Origin: Lepidodermella squamata
Lineage: Eukaryota; Gastrotricha
Direction: 5' to 3'
Length of the DNA: 64,000 nucleotides
Assembly: GCA_047495785.1 (NCBI GenBank)
Contig: JBLDXI010000066.1
Location: 124,001-188,000 of the forward strand
Below the pieces are notes generated by a model. It did no database searches. It was not told the origin of the DNA and saw nothing but the letters and a program-made list of their open reading frames with translations. Made by a program: the position numbers and the translations under genes. This document shows positions 32,985 to 44,200 of the stretch, in pieces; positions within the stretch are counted from its first letter, which is position 1; every line of letters starts with the position of its first letter.

Positions 32985-35637
32985 TCAATGGGTCGTCCTT
33001 TTGCTCGTACGGGGAGATTCGAAACGGGACTCGTTCAGTTTCCTCGTTCTGGTCAGCGACATCACCGTTCCAAGGCTTGCATCATGCGTTGTCTCTTCAG
33101 GTTTTTGCGGAAACAGATTAGGCACCAAAATCAGCCCAATATTCATCGCGACGCAAACAATTATCATCATCGATAAAGCTGCTCGTTGATAGCCGAAGTC
33201 TTTGAAGATGCCGACTGAGATCAAAGTTCCGGCCGCAAAAATCATTATCGAGCTTTGAAAGCAAGCAAACGTTTTCGAGAGACCCATTCTTTTCCGCATC
33301 TGTTGTAGAAGAGAAAACATATTAAAAATCCAAAATTCAAAAATATTAATCGAAAAATAATTGACCGCGGACAATCATAAAAGGGACTCACGGATCTCAA
33401 ATAGTAAGCCTTAAGGCCACCCCTGATCACCACCATAACATAGCAGCTCGAAATCACGGCTACAAGGACGCTTGAAGATGTATTCGGCACCAAATTTACC
33501 GAAAATCGCTTCGTTTTAATGATAACGTTGTCATCGACAGCAGACTCAGACATTTCCACGCTTTCGTCAACCTGAATCGGGCTGATAGTGAAGCAGATAA
33601 CAACCAATATTGTTATCGCGAGAATTACGAATATCGCCACTGTTTTCACTAGCTTCAACCCATAAACCGTGTTATTGAGCATAATTCTACGGCGGGAAGT
33701 GGTCGATTGAGTGCGGTCGAGACGGATTCTTATCGATAAGGAAGCTCTCTCGAAAATTCCGATAATACCAATCAGTAACAAAGAAATACCGATCAGCATG
33801 CAACTGTAACCGGCCGAGGTCAAATCTTCGAAATGCAAGCCGTATTCAGCAGGTTGTAGAAGAACGAACAAAATCAAGAAAACATCCCCAGCGATAATGG
33901 CCGAGTCGAAAAATGTCAAGCTTAGTGGCAAAGAATTGCGAAGATTCCCCAAAATTGTTAAGATTACAGCTATTGATAGCACTATGAACAATTCTAAGGA
34001 GCTCAGCGTCAAAAAAGCGATGTAGAGAGCTTCCCCGATGATAGGAGCTTCGATTGCTATGACTTGCATCTCGTCAAAGGGTGGATTGCCGCTTTTCGTG
34101 TTCCAAATCATTTTGCCGAGATTGCAAGACAGATTGCCCGAATAGGCGTAGTAGACGCAGATTGGGAATGCGGCGAATTTCGAGGCATTTTGAGGCTTCC
34201 GGAACTGTGCGAAGCCAAGAACAGGATTCCCAGCCGTATTGCGAGTAGTATTTCGATCGAACTCGATTTCCCCAACTTTGGTTGCCACTCGAATCGAAAA
34301 GATTGCCTCTTTCATTTTATCAGCGATTTTCCAACCTTCTTTTTTGAATCTTTCGCTATTTGTGAACCATTGGGAAAGGGTTTGGTTCTCTGGAAAATTT
34401 GGGGAAGATATGAGCTAGCAGAAGGGATTAACTCTAGACTCACCTCTTTGAAGAAGTTCCTCCGTTTTATTTAGTACCATAACGGCAAACAGTGTATTGT
34501 CGTAGCAGAACGCCCTAGCATATGGCCAGCCTACAGTTGAATCGGGTCGATCAATCATTGACAGCAACCGATAATCCAAATCAGCCCCGGTATTACCCAC
34601 TGAATCCCGCTCATTGTTTAAGTTCAAATTCATCAAATTCGTCCAGCCAAATGTAACAACACTTGCCATGACTTCGTTCAACATTGTCTCTGTACACCAG
34701 TCCGTAAAACGGTATGGGTCGTTTGAAATGAACATTGTCGTGGTGTGGATGAAGATCACGTAGTTAGGCCCGTAAAGTTTCAGCCTGTGCAGCCAGCATG
34801 CGATTCTTGAAGTTGTAACAGCACTTATGATGATAATTCTTGCCCCGGTTCGTTTCAAATCAGTTAGAGCTGATTCTACAGAGGCTGTATCTGGAAGAGC
34901 TCCGGCTATGTATGGCAGCTTGAAAACGCCTAGAACCTTCGAATTCAGGTTCCTCTCGAACTTCGGAATGAATTCAGTCTCAACCTGCCCGTAGTAGTCG
35001 CTGCTTTCTGAAACGAACGCGACCTTCCGCCATTTCATCGCTTCGATGTAGACCCGTAAAGATTCGTAGCTCGTCGCAATTTGCGGTAGAATTACAAAGT
35101 AATTTTGATACCTCCATCGCTGCATTTGAACTTCATTTTGCACAGAAATCATAGTTACACCGACATAATTCAGGTGGTGCATGAATTGGCCGGTATGGTA
35201 GCTGGCCGAGCTGAATGAACCCATTGTGAATGGGAGTCGATCTTGCACCGAATCGTTCAAAATCAACTGATTCAACACCTTTGCCACACCAACTGGCCTC
35301 GAAAGCTAGGAAGCTCGATTATATTGTGAATCATTGGAAAAATTCAAACAATTACTTGATCGTCAAGAATCTCAACTGCTAGATCGTAATTTGGCAGTAC
35401 ACCCAGCTTTTTTGCGCTATTTAGTACCATTCGAATGCCCTCTGAACAAATCGGGCCAAATGGCATAGCTAAACCTCCGTAATTGAATGAACCAAGTATG
35501 CTGATGGTTTGCGATTGGGCGCTATTACTGGGAGAATCTGACATCACCCTTGGCTCAAGCGGCGTAAGCATCGAAAGCTTACCGCAAGAGCCAAACCGAG
35601 CGATCAAAGTGAAGTACAAAATCGCTTGAAAATACAT
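32985..35637 (-). CDS. Class C GPCR, GABA-B-receptor-like (receptor B), 818 aa
   Basis: Four exons on the minus strand: 35637-35356, 35305-34444, 34389-33392 and 33299-32985 (sum 2,457 nt), with the same number and phases as receptor A. Signal peptide, Venus-flytrap domain (FGPICSEGIRMVLN; WRKVAFVSES; CTETMLNEVMASVVTFGW) and seven membrane segments in exons 3-4, followed by a Ser/Thr/Arg-rich cytoplasmic tail. Introns 1, 2 and 3 are 50, 54 and 92 nt, against 473, 453 and 84 in receptor A. The two receptors face each other tail to tail with neprilysin B and the composite element between them, consistent with an inverted duplication. GABA-B receptors work as obligate heterodimers of two different subunits, so pairing of A and B is conceivable but unproven. 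Confidence 0.85.
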
Positions 35638-35839
35638 ATCAAGAGAAACAATCCTTGTTTATGTGGATGTGTAAGTTTCAGATTTATAGGCTTGATTTGA
35701 TCTGGGTCAGTAATTTACGCGATTCACTCTAATGCATTTCCCCTCGGAACTGAATGTCTGGGAGAAGGCGTCTGCTGTAAAGCTTGCCAACAATTCTGGA
35801 ATGAACAGTCCCAGACAGTCATTGATTTTTTTCATTCGT

Positions 35840-37029
35840 TCACATTCTCATCGCGAAAATTGCTGCTGTAAGCCCCGCCCACAGTTGAGCAAAAGCGTTT
35901 GCCGCGTCTTCTTTTGTAACGACAAATCCGCTCTGTTCGCCATTCAAAGTGCCACTAGGTAATTCGATGCAGTAAGCGTATGGCACTTTGAAGGCAGACT
36001 TTGCGAAATCTTCCGCGCCTCCGCCGGCTGGGTACATCAGATCAATCGTATTTCCGACCTGCCAATCCTTGCCCGAAATTCCAAGTTCTTGCTTCTCGCG
36101 CTGCATCGCACTACCGCCGATTTTCGCAACTCTTAATATTTCGTCGTAGTCTCTCGGCTTCGGTCCGGAGGCGTAAGGAACAAGCCAGTAACTTCCGAAG
36201 GCATGGATTGAGAAATAAGCGGAAATTCGACCTTTTTCCGCTGCTACGAAGTCACGAAGCGCGGACGTTTCAGGCTCTGAAAATGGTTTAGGCCCTGCGT
36301 AGTCTTCATAAGCACAAATGTCATCCGAAAATCGTCCGGCTAAAAGGGCGAACATATGAAATATGAGATAAATATTGGCGAGAAACCTACTCCTCCATCG
36401 AAAATTGAAGTTCCTGTTCAAATCTACGCCGTAGCAATTATTTCCGTTATTGCGTCTGTTTTTTCGCCATTTCCTATCGACTTGATGCGAATAGACGTAG
36501 CCATCAGGGTTGACTAAAGGAACAATGTGGAAGGTGTACTTGTCAACCAATAGACGGGAAGTTTGATCTGTGTTGTAGCCTCGAATTAAACGATCCATTA
36601 TTTGAAGAACCGTTGCTGGTCCGAGCCATTCTCGAGCATGAACTCCAGACTCAAGAAAAATGACCTTCTTCCTCCGATTTTGAAGGTTCTTCCCAACCTA
36701 GAATAAGTGTTGCAAAAAAATCAATAATAGGGAAATTTCCCAACTTTCATGAACATTATTGGCCGATTTTCGTGGGTCTTCTTGGATAGACTTCCACATC
36801 GGGTAATAGCCGGGTAGTTTTTGCATATTTCATTCATCCAGCTGTAGAGTTCTTGAAGTTTCGGGAAGTCTCCAACTATGGGGTCTTTTTTCGAGCCGGC
36901 ATTTCGTCTTTTCGGGATTTTCAAATGTCTCGACTGGTGATGATTCCTAACTCTCCGAGAATGAACAGATTCGATGAAGGAAAACACAGTTAAGGCTAAA
37001 AGTAGAAGAATCAGGCGTGGTGAAAGCAT
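35840..37029 (-). CDS. Secreted M14 zinc carboxypeptidase without a pro-domain, 363 aa
   Basis: Exons 37029-36745, 36697-36391 and 36339-35840 on the minus strand (sum 1,092 nt). The enzyme removes C-terminal residues from peptides. Zinc ligands are His115 and Glu118 (GVHAREW) and His243 (SIHAFGSYW). DLNRNF carries the substrate carboxylate-binding Asn-Arg, Tyr300 in MYPAGG is the flexible-loop Tyr, and Glu323 in CIELP is the catalytic base. A signal peptide (about 1-24) is followed only by a short basic stretch (RRVRNHH...KIPKRR) before the catalytic domain begins near residue 50. The 80-100-residue activation domain of digestive M14A enzymes is missing. The first donor is the unusual GTTGGG, chosen because it restores the frame into the GTTGGG acceptor side. 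Specificity is not predictable with confidence. Confidence 0.88.
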
Positions 37030-37375
37030 TTTCTTGACTATTTTTCAATATTTTTTATAAAAGGGTAATCCGTCTGTGCTTCGTCTGGAATATTAATTCA
37101 AATATGGCCCCGAAAATTAGCATTTTTTCATCATTCGTAGTTTGTATCCTTTTATGAAAGGATTCCGGCTTCTGAGATGTTTGCTCAGCGTGCTTATCCA
37201 GGGTTTGCTACCTATAAAAAACAGTCCAAGAATGTTTACTCAGATGATGACCCTTTGTTTGATTCAAATGTCATTCGGCGCTCCAAATAAGAGACTCACA
37301 GGCGCGAAAAAAACCGCGTGGGTTGATCAAGAAGCCTTTTGAGACAATTGTAACTAAAAGATTCATTACTCAAAA

Positions 37376-38866
37376 ATGAACCTTTTCACATCTCTGATTG
37401 CGATTTTGTCGATTTTCCAATATGCGGCATCTCAAGTTATGCTGCCTCAACAGGCCAAGATGACAGAGGCTCAGCAATGTGACGCAATTCGAGCCTATTT
37501 CCGCGGCCTTAATGTCACGCTCGATGATCTCGGCCTCGGAGAAATCGAGGACGATGACTTTGGTCTAGTCAGCCAAGCTGTTGTTTCATCTCCCGAACAA
37601 GAGGCGAACAAACCGTCCCGTCGTTGGATGACCACCCTACCTGCAGATGTCCGCAATCGGCCCTTGACTCATCTAGCCATACCAGGTGCCCATGATGCCT
37701 TTACCTATGATTTGGATACCAGTGCCCTAGCAGAATTTGCCCCTGATAACCAGGGCATAGAATGGACGAATAACGCCTTTATTAAGGTGCTAAGCCTGAT
37801 AACTGGCACGAGAGCAGCAGCCCTGGCTTTGGTGAAGCGTTGGAGCAAAACGCAGGATTTGGATTTTGAAGGCCAGTTGGCGGCTGGCATTCGGTATTTC
37901 GATCTCAGAGTGGCATATGATGATAACAAAAGCCAAATACGGATAGTTCACGGCCTTTTCGGTCCGGCTGTTTACGACATTGTAAGTCAAAAAATGTCCA
38001 GGGTCCCAAATAAAAAAATTTCTGTGATGGATAAACTTAGATAATTTTCCCCTCTCCAACTAATTTGCCCGAGGTTTTTGTAATTTGACGACAATTTCGC
38101 CTATAGATATGGGATGTTCCAATCCGATCGAATTTTTTAGCTTATTCTCCCGGTACGAAATCTCCCGGTCCCAGTATTGGGCTTACAAATTCTAACGGTT
38201 CAAACAAACTTGACTCGCTTGCCAAAGAATATCCGATACTTTCACTTGCTTTTACAGCTCGATATCTTGAAAGCCTACCTCGACCGCTATCCAGGGGAGG
38301 TCGTATTAATGCACTTCAATCGATTCTACGCCATGAACCAAGACCACCACCGAGCTCTAGTCACACTGATCCGATCGAAATTCGGCAACAGAATCGCACC
38401 AGCCAGATCCTACAACGAAAAGCCGAACGAAATGACGCTGGCCAGACTTGCTGCTGCTAACCAACAGCTCGTTGTTTTCTACGAAGACTCAGTCGGAGCG
38501 GCGTTTTCCGACGGCGTGTTCTGGCGCTCGTGGATGTATGTCGAAAATCCGTGGCCTGAAACGACAGATGCGAAAAATCTGACAAAATTCCTACAACGCA
38601 GCTACGACTTGCGAAGTCCAACTCAATCGGGGACTTTTCACATTTACCAGGGCGTCTTCACCCCGGATAAGTCATATGTCGGTAAACGGGTCGGTATCAT
38701 CGGCGGTTTGAAAGAATTGGCCCTGAAAGCGACTCAAAATGTGGTTGAGTGGCTGAGGCTGGCGAGATTTGGCCCGACTGGTTTGCCGGGTAGACTCAAC
38801 ATTTGTTCCGCTGATTTCGTCGACCGATTCGATTTTGCAGCCCAAGTTGTTGGCATGAATTTCTAA
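37376..38866 (+). CDS. PI-PLC X-domain protein (PLCXD-like), secreted, 404 aa
   Basis: Exons 37376-37981 and 38258-38866 (606 + 609 nt, phase 0). A signal peptide (1-19) and an acidic N-terminal region precede the X domain. The two catalytic histidines are His106 in IPGAHDAF and His192 in IVHGLFG; GIRYFDLRV and VVLMHFNRFY match the conserved metal/substrate strands. The Y and C2 domains of classical phospholipase C are absent, as in the PLCXD group, whose true substrates are poorly known. The donor GTAAGT at 37982 and the acceptor TTTACAG ending at 38257 define a 276-nt intron. The gene diverges from the carboxypeptidase at 37029 across about 350 nt. Confidence 0.87.
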
Positions 38867-38872
38867 TTTGAA

Positions 38873-38878
38873 AATAAA
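38873..38878 (+). terminator. Polyadenylation signal AATAAA
   Basis: Seven nucleotides after the stop codon of the PLCXD-like gene; the expected 3' end is therefore very short. Confidence 0.55.
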
Positions 38879-39110
38879 AGAAATAATAATATGGCTAACA
38901 AACCACAGGATTATTCATCATAAGGCAAAAAAAACAGTAGGCTCTGGCATTTCGAGCGTCATTCCTTTGTCTCGAGCAAACAAAGGCTTAATGGAATACC
39001 TATAGGGTTACACTCTGCTGGTTATGAATCACGTATTACGCCATAACCAACGTATGAATCTTACTACTGGAGTACGCATAGTTGTTGTAGACCACGCATT
39101 ACACCTTGGC

Positions 39111-39117
39111 TATAAAA
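39111..39117 (+). promoter_or_regulatory. TATA box of the small membrane protein gene
   Basis: TATAAAA lies 105 nt upstream of the ATG at 39216. It argues against the in-frame ATG at 39024, which is upstream of this box. Confidence 0.5.
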
Positions 39118-39215
39118 CAAGCAGGGCAGTGCAGGTTACGTTCAGTCATCAAACCTCAGCGATAAACAGTTTTTTACTATACATCATCACCAGCTCAAGC
39201 AAACACTTCTCAGCT

Positions 39216-39602
39216 ATGAACCCGCAAGCGAAAAGCGTCAAATCGGCTAGTCAGACCGACATTCATTCTCAGGTCTCATTCCCGCCAGCTTTCTACCCGT
39301 CGGCTCAGCCCAGCAACAAGAAATGCAGCCGTAAATGCTGTTTCATCGGAACTGCCCTGGGTGTTTTTTTTGGTCTCTTAGTTCTTGGTGTCATAATCTA
39401 CGTTGTCATGGTTGTTGAGTCTCAATGCTACCGTGGTTGCCAGAGAATGTGTACGAGTGACAATCACTGTGTTGACAACTGCTGGAAGGTATGCTGGAAG
39501 GCGCAGTGGACAAAGTGTCCGGAGGATGGCGCCAAGGCATGCTCTTACATTCTTTGGGACAAGGCTGTTATCAATATTGGCGGCCTGTTTGGCAAGAAGT
39601 AA
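39216..39602 (+). CDS. Small single-pass membrane protein with Cys-rich ectodomain, 128 aa
   Basis: Intronless frame. Residues 1-37 are polar, then a Cys pair (KCSRKCC) next to a strongly hydrophobic span (about residues 44-68, GTALGVFFGLLVLGVIIYVV). An ectodomain of about 60 residues follows, with eight cysteines (CYRGCQRMC..., CVDNCWKVC..., CPEDG...C). The membrane-proximal cysteines could be palmitoylated. I do not recognise a family. The start at 39216 is preferred because of the TATA box at 39111; extending to 39024 would add 64 residues without support. Confidence 0.6.
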   Translation: MNPQAKSVKSASQTDIHSQVSFPPAFYPSAQPSNKKCSRKCCFIGTALGVFFGLLVLGVIIYVVMVVESQCYRGCQRMCTSDNHCVDNCWKVCWKAQWTKCPEDGAKACSYILWDKAVINIGGLFGKK

Positions 39603-40116
39603 TATGCAATACGGTGGTCAAATCAAAGTCTAGCCTTTTTATACATCAAATTCATATTTATTTGCTCTCTTTCAACGCAATCCTGATATTTCGATATTTT
39701 TTATTACGATAATTTCTATTTTTTTTCAAATAAAATAATATTATTTTGAAATTTAAACTCGAGTCATAATAAACGGGTTGATTTTTTAATGATCAGTTAA
39801 TATTTGGGCGTTGAACGTTGAGCGCTTTAAGCTTACCTCCACAACCCATAACCTTAAATCCATACCCAAGCAAGACCGCGATTCCGCCTGGAATCAGCTC
39901 GGAGATTTCGGGCTTGCTGTTGCCGGTGGCAATAACATTATTTTGAGTGCGGATTCTCGGTTCGATCAATTATTCAAAATTTGAGAGTAAAACCTAATCA
40001 CCAAACGAAAATGTCAATGAGTGATTTGGCCAGTTTCGAGTTTCGAGTTTGGCTAAATGCCCTCGAATTATGTCAAAACTTGCAGAAGATATTCGCATAA
40101 AAATATCTAATGCATA

Positions 40117-40435
40117 CAGCGTGTCTCAGAAGTTGCGCAACTAGTTTTTTAACTTGGCGAATTTTCGGGTAAATTCAACTAATTATATTAAATTAAACCT
40201 GCCGAGAGGATTTTTTATACGCGAAAAAATTAAATATTTACCGTTAACCAGAGAAAACCCGGAAAACCCCGATAGTAACTGTTTCGGGGATGTTTGGTAT
40301 TTTGGCCTGTTGGATCAAATTTATCTCCGGATTTTTTAATCCCATTACGGACGACAAACTTTTTCATGATAATTATTCATGATTTGGATTTTTTTTAATT
40401 CTAGCCATGCTTATTGCGTTACTTATAAGACACGC
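40117..40435 (+). mobile_element. Inverted-repeat element family 1, full copy
   Basis: CAGCGTGTCTCAGAAGTTGC at the left; the right end, read in reverse, is GCGTGTCTTATAAGTAACGC. TA occurs at both junctions. The interior matches the 3470-3836 copy in opposite orientation. Confidence 0.72.
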
Positions 40436-41000
40436 TATGTATGCATTTTAGGATTTTTTTGGATATTTTTATGCAAATTTCTGACATTTTTTGGGGCATT
40501 TAGCCAACTCTGAAAAAATGGCCAAATCACCTGTTGAAATTTTTGTTCAATAAGCTTGGCAATCCAAACCTTGATACAGATGGTGCGCTCGTTCTGATAT
40601 GACCGGTTTCTAATCTTAGTGCCTAATTTGGCCGGTGATTATATTCAACACTGAATTTGAAATTAAATATTGGGCCGCGATCTGCGCGTTCTACCAGCTA
40701 ATCAGCAGCAGACACGCTCGAAAGGTTCGACAAGTTCCAGTGACAGTTGGAATTGATCCAGCTTAATACTTTTTCCGACTTGAAAATTCATTCATTATCA
40801 CGTTGATCAGTCGCTTTTTACTATGACATCAAGTTCTTAACAGCTCATCTGAAATAATAATAATCTTGATGCGGTTCATCCGATCTAGTTTCCAGAATAT
40901 AATGGCGGAAACAAGGCATTTATAAATTATTCTTATTATAATATTTTCTTTAAATTGTCCCCCTCTGTTTCCCGATTGGAACACGTGCCGTCGTTAAAAT

Positions 41001-41080
41001 GTCTGATTTGTCTGCGATTTTTTAGCTCGCGCCTTTTCCTAATTTCTCTGTGAAGCTCTGTTTACGTTCAGGCCAACAAA
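41001..41080 (+). promoter_or_regulatory. Candidate shared promoter block upstream of gene 2
   Basis: Contains AAAATGTCTGATTTGTCTGC, CCTAATTTCTCTG and TTCAGGCCAACAAACTG. The same words in the same order occur at 63759-63812, upstream of gene 3. It lies 140-220 nt before the gene 2 ATG. Confidence 0.4.
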
Positions 41081-41220
41081 CTGACCCCGCCGTCTCCCCA
41101 AAATGATGTGGACAAATCGACCTTATATGCTAGAACTACAAACGAGAACGGTCATTCTTCGTCATTTTGCTTTCGAGAAATTTATATTAGTATTTTTTCG
41201 CGAATAAGCGAGCAACTCTG

Positions 41221-44200
41221 ATGAGATCGTATTTTTCTATTTTATTTCACTCGGGGGTGTTTCTGGCAGCAATAGCGATCGCCAACTGCGAGCGATCGTC
41301 CAAGCGCTGCTACTCCGCCCGAAGCTGTTTCAATTTCAAGGAAACAAGCATGAGGTGTGTACCCAAGAGAGATGGCTGCTCAGCTGATGAAGTTACGGTA
41401 GGGTTTTATTCATGAATAATAATTTTTCTTAGAATATTTGCATTTTTCCCAACTAGACAAACGAGTACACTGGCAATTCATTCAGTGCGGTGTATGACGA
41501 TTGCAAAGCCGATATTAAACGTTTCATGGTTTGTTTTTTGACTTCGTGTTCAATTTTACGGAAATGGGTATATTATTATTTTCTCTATCATAGATTCGAA
41601 AAGCCTATTTGTGCGAAAATGAAAATGGCGCTCGCCTATGCATACCACTCAACGGTACCTGCCCTAACAGCGGGGTGAGTCTTTTATTCACAATTTTTTC
41701 TTAATATCTGTAATTTCTTTGGAAAATTATTGCAATTTCTTTGAAAATAGAAAATTAAGAATAAAGTCTTAACCCTCTTGAATTCTAAATAACCTAAATT
41801 ATCTAAACCTTTCTGAATTATTTTTATTTCACCATTATTTGATCAATTATTCAAAAATTTATTTATTTATTTAATAATTCTGTAACCGTGAGGAATTTTG
41901 TTTTGAGCGATTTTTCACCAGTTTGCGTTAGACTTCCCTGAAATTCTTTAGAATGGGATTTCAGCCAGGGAATCGGTGGCCAAAATGCTTTTTGCGATTT
42001 TTATAACAAACATTCCATCCAATCCCAATAAATTTGAAATAGAATTTGAATTTTTATAAATGAAGTTTTCGGATTTTGGGGTTGGAAAAAGCTTTATCGG
42101 GCCATTTTCTTAAAAGAGAATAGTCAGTGGTTCTTCAACCCCGATTTTCCGGCCCCAAGCGCCCATTTTGGCGGCCGGCATAGGTCTGCTGCCCATCTTC
42201 TGCATTGCGTACAATCGGACGGCTCTTTTGAGGGATTTTCAGAATTTTAAAAGGTTTTAAAGATTCAGGATTTTAGGAAATGTTGCAAATTTCCAACAAT
42301 TTTCTGTGTTATAAATATAGTCACAGTTTTCTCAGATTTCAGTTTTGAAGCTCTCAATATTTTTGGGCAATTTTATCACAGATATAACGCATATGTTTAT
42401 TATCTTCCATCTTTTTATAGAAAACAACAAGAACCTTAGTGGGCTATTTCGTTGATTTTCAAATTTTTTTAAAATAAAACCTTACAAATTTTTCGCTTGA
42501 ATTTCCATGGATGACTCGCTAGGTAATTTATTTCAATATCAATTTTAATATCAATCGATGAATGAATCATTTTTCCGCCATTCAATAACGGCAAAATTGT
42601 CGTCACGTTATTTCCAACAGATGGGAATTCAGGGTTGAATCGAGAATTCAATAGATCTCGAGATACTGTTCCAAGATACAAAATCAATTATACATTCAAA
42701 CCTTCGGGTACTTTGAAAATTCTTGCAGCATCCCTGCGGTGATCGGAAGAGGACATTTTTCGAGCCTTACTTCAGTTGAGCTGGTTGAAATTGGTTGAAA
42801 ATGTGATTTCTTACTTGAAAATGCATAATTATTATTAAATAATTTTATTTTTTTAATGTCCTTACAGACATACATACGGACAGTGGCATCGATGCAAGAA
42901 TGTATGCGGGAGCAGAACAGTGAGTTGAGATACCCTTTAATTAGTCATAATTGTCTACTCCTCTCATTCTACGCAGTTGTCGCAAGCGATTTCAAACCGC
43001 ACTACCGCTGTTTTCTGACTAGCGATCTGTCATTTCTCGGCTGCCAAGCGTCAAGATGCGACAGCAATACCGCGACACAGGTAACCCATTGTTCGAGGGA
43101 TGAGTGGGTTTTGAGTAACATGGCATGAATAATTTAGGAACTTAGCCCTGGTACCTATACGGACAAGGCACTTTGCAAAGTTGGCGTGAGTTCATTTCAT
43201 TATCATGAATCAATCTATTCATAAAGCGAATGTAAACTTCAGCCTGCTGCTCTGTGCTCTTCAGCCTATGGTAACACGTGCCGAGGTTCATGCAGCCGGA
43301 CCGGACTAACACTGGTATGAAACGATGAATATGCTGAAATTTTATATCCCTTATTATAAAATAAGGTTATCACGTTTGATGGAAATACCGATTTTGCCGA
43401 TAACTATGCTGACTGTATTGCATCTCTGGTATTTTCAATAAGTATTTTCAATAGAACGACAAATGCATTTTCTTTCATTTTCAGCCTCATATGCAATGCG
43501 TGGATCAAACAACACTCGCGTTCGTCAAATGTCAGCCTCCTGGAACTTCGTGCCCAGCCGGTACTACTGGCAGAAAAACCTTCAACAATTTAAAGGAATG
43601 CTTAACAAGTGAGTTAATTAAAAACTAAAAAGTTTGGATATAAAAAATTACATTAGAAATTGCGCAAAATGGGCTCACGGGGTTGAAATTAACACAATCA
43701 AGAACCAAACTCTCGTGTACGAACTGTGCAGGTCCGAACCAACGATGCCTGCCGGGCAACACGTGTACATGCGTGGCTCCTGCGAAGCAATCATGCCACC
43801 CGCCCAACAAATGCAACATTTGGGTCATCCGGCCTCTCTGCCAATTCGCAACCTGCAACGCTATTCGCCATCGAGATGACTGCGTAATCAGCGAAACTGA
43901 GCCAGATCCCGAGTTGAAGCAAGACTTCCACTGGAAGAAGATCAGTGGCCTGACAGGCAGTTGCATTTCGTTTGAATCCGTCAACAAGCCGAACTTTGTC
44001 CTGCGTCACTCAAACTTTAAGCTGTTTCTTACGTGGTACGATGGCAATCAGGGGCTTGCTGCTGATGCGACGTTCTGCGAAAGGCAGCTGGGTTCCGGCA
44101 TTGGCTACGAATCTGTTAACTATCCCGGCTACTTCATTCACGTCGATGCCAACAACGAACTCTTCATTCGCCAGAATGCAACGTCGTTGAATTTTCCCTC

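Larger units (their letters stand above)
39603..41220. other. Intergenic region upstream of gene 2
   Basis: No gene is supported. It contains the family 1 element (40117-40435) and, at about 41001-41075, a block resembling the upstream sequence of gene 3, proposed as shared promoter sequence. Confidence 0.5.

Noticed and set aside
39024-39215. N-terminal extension of the small membrane protein
   Set aside because: It lies upstream of or across the TATA box at 39111 and has no leader or domain; the ATG at 39216 is the better start.
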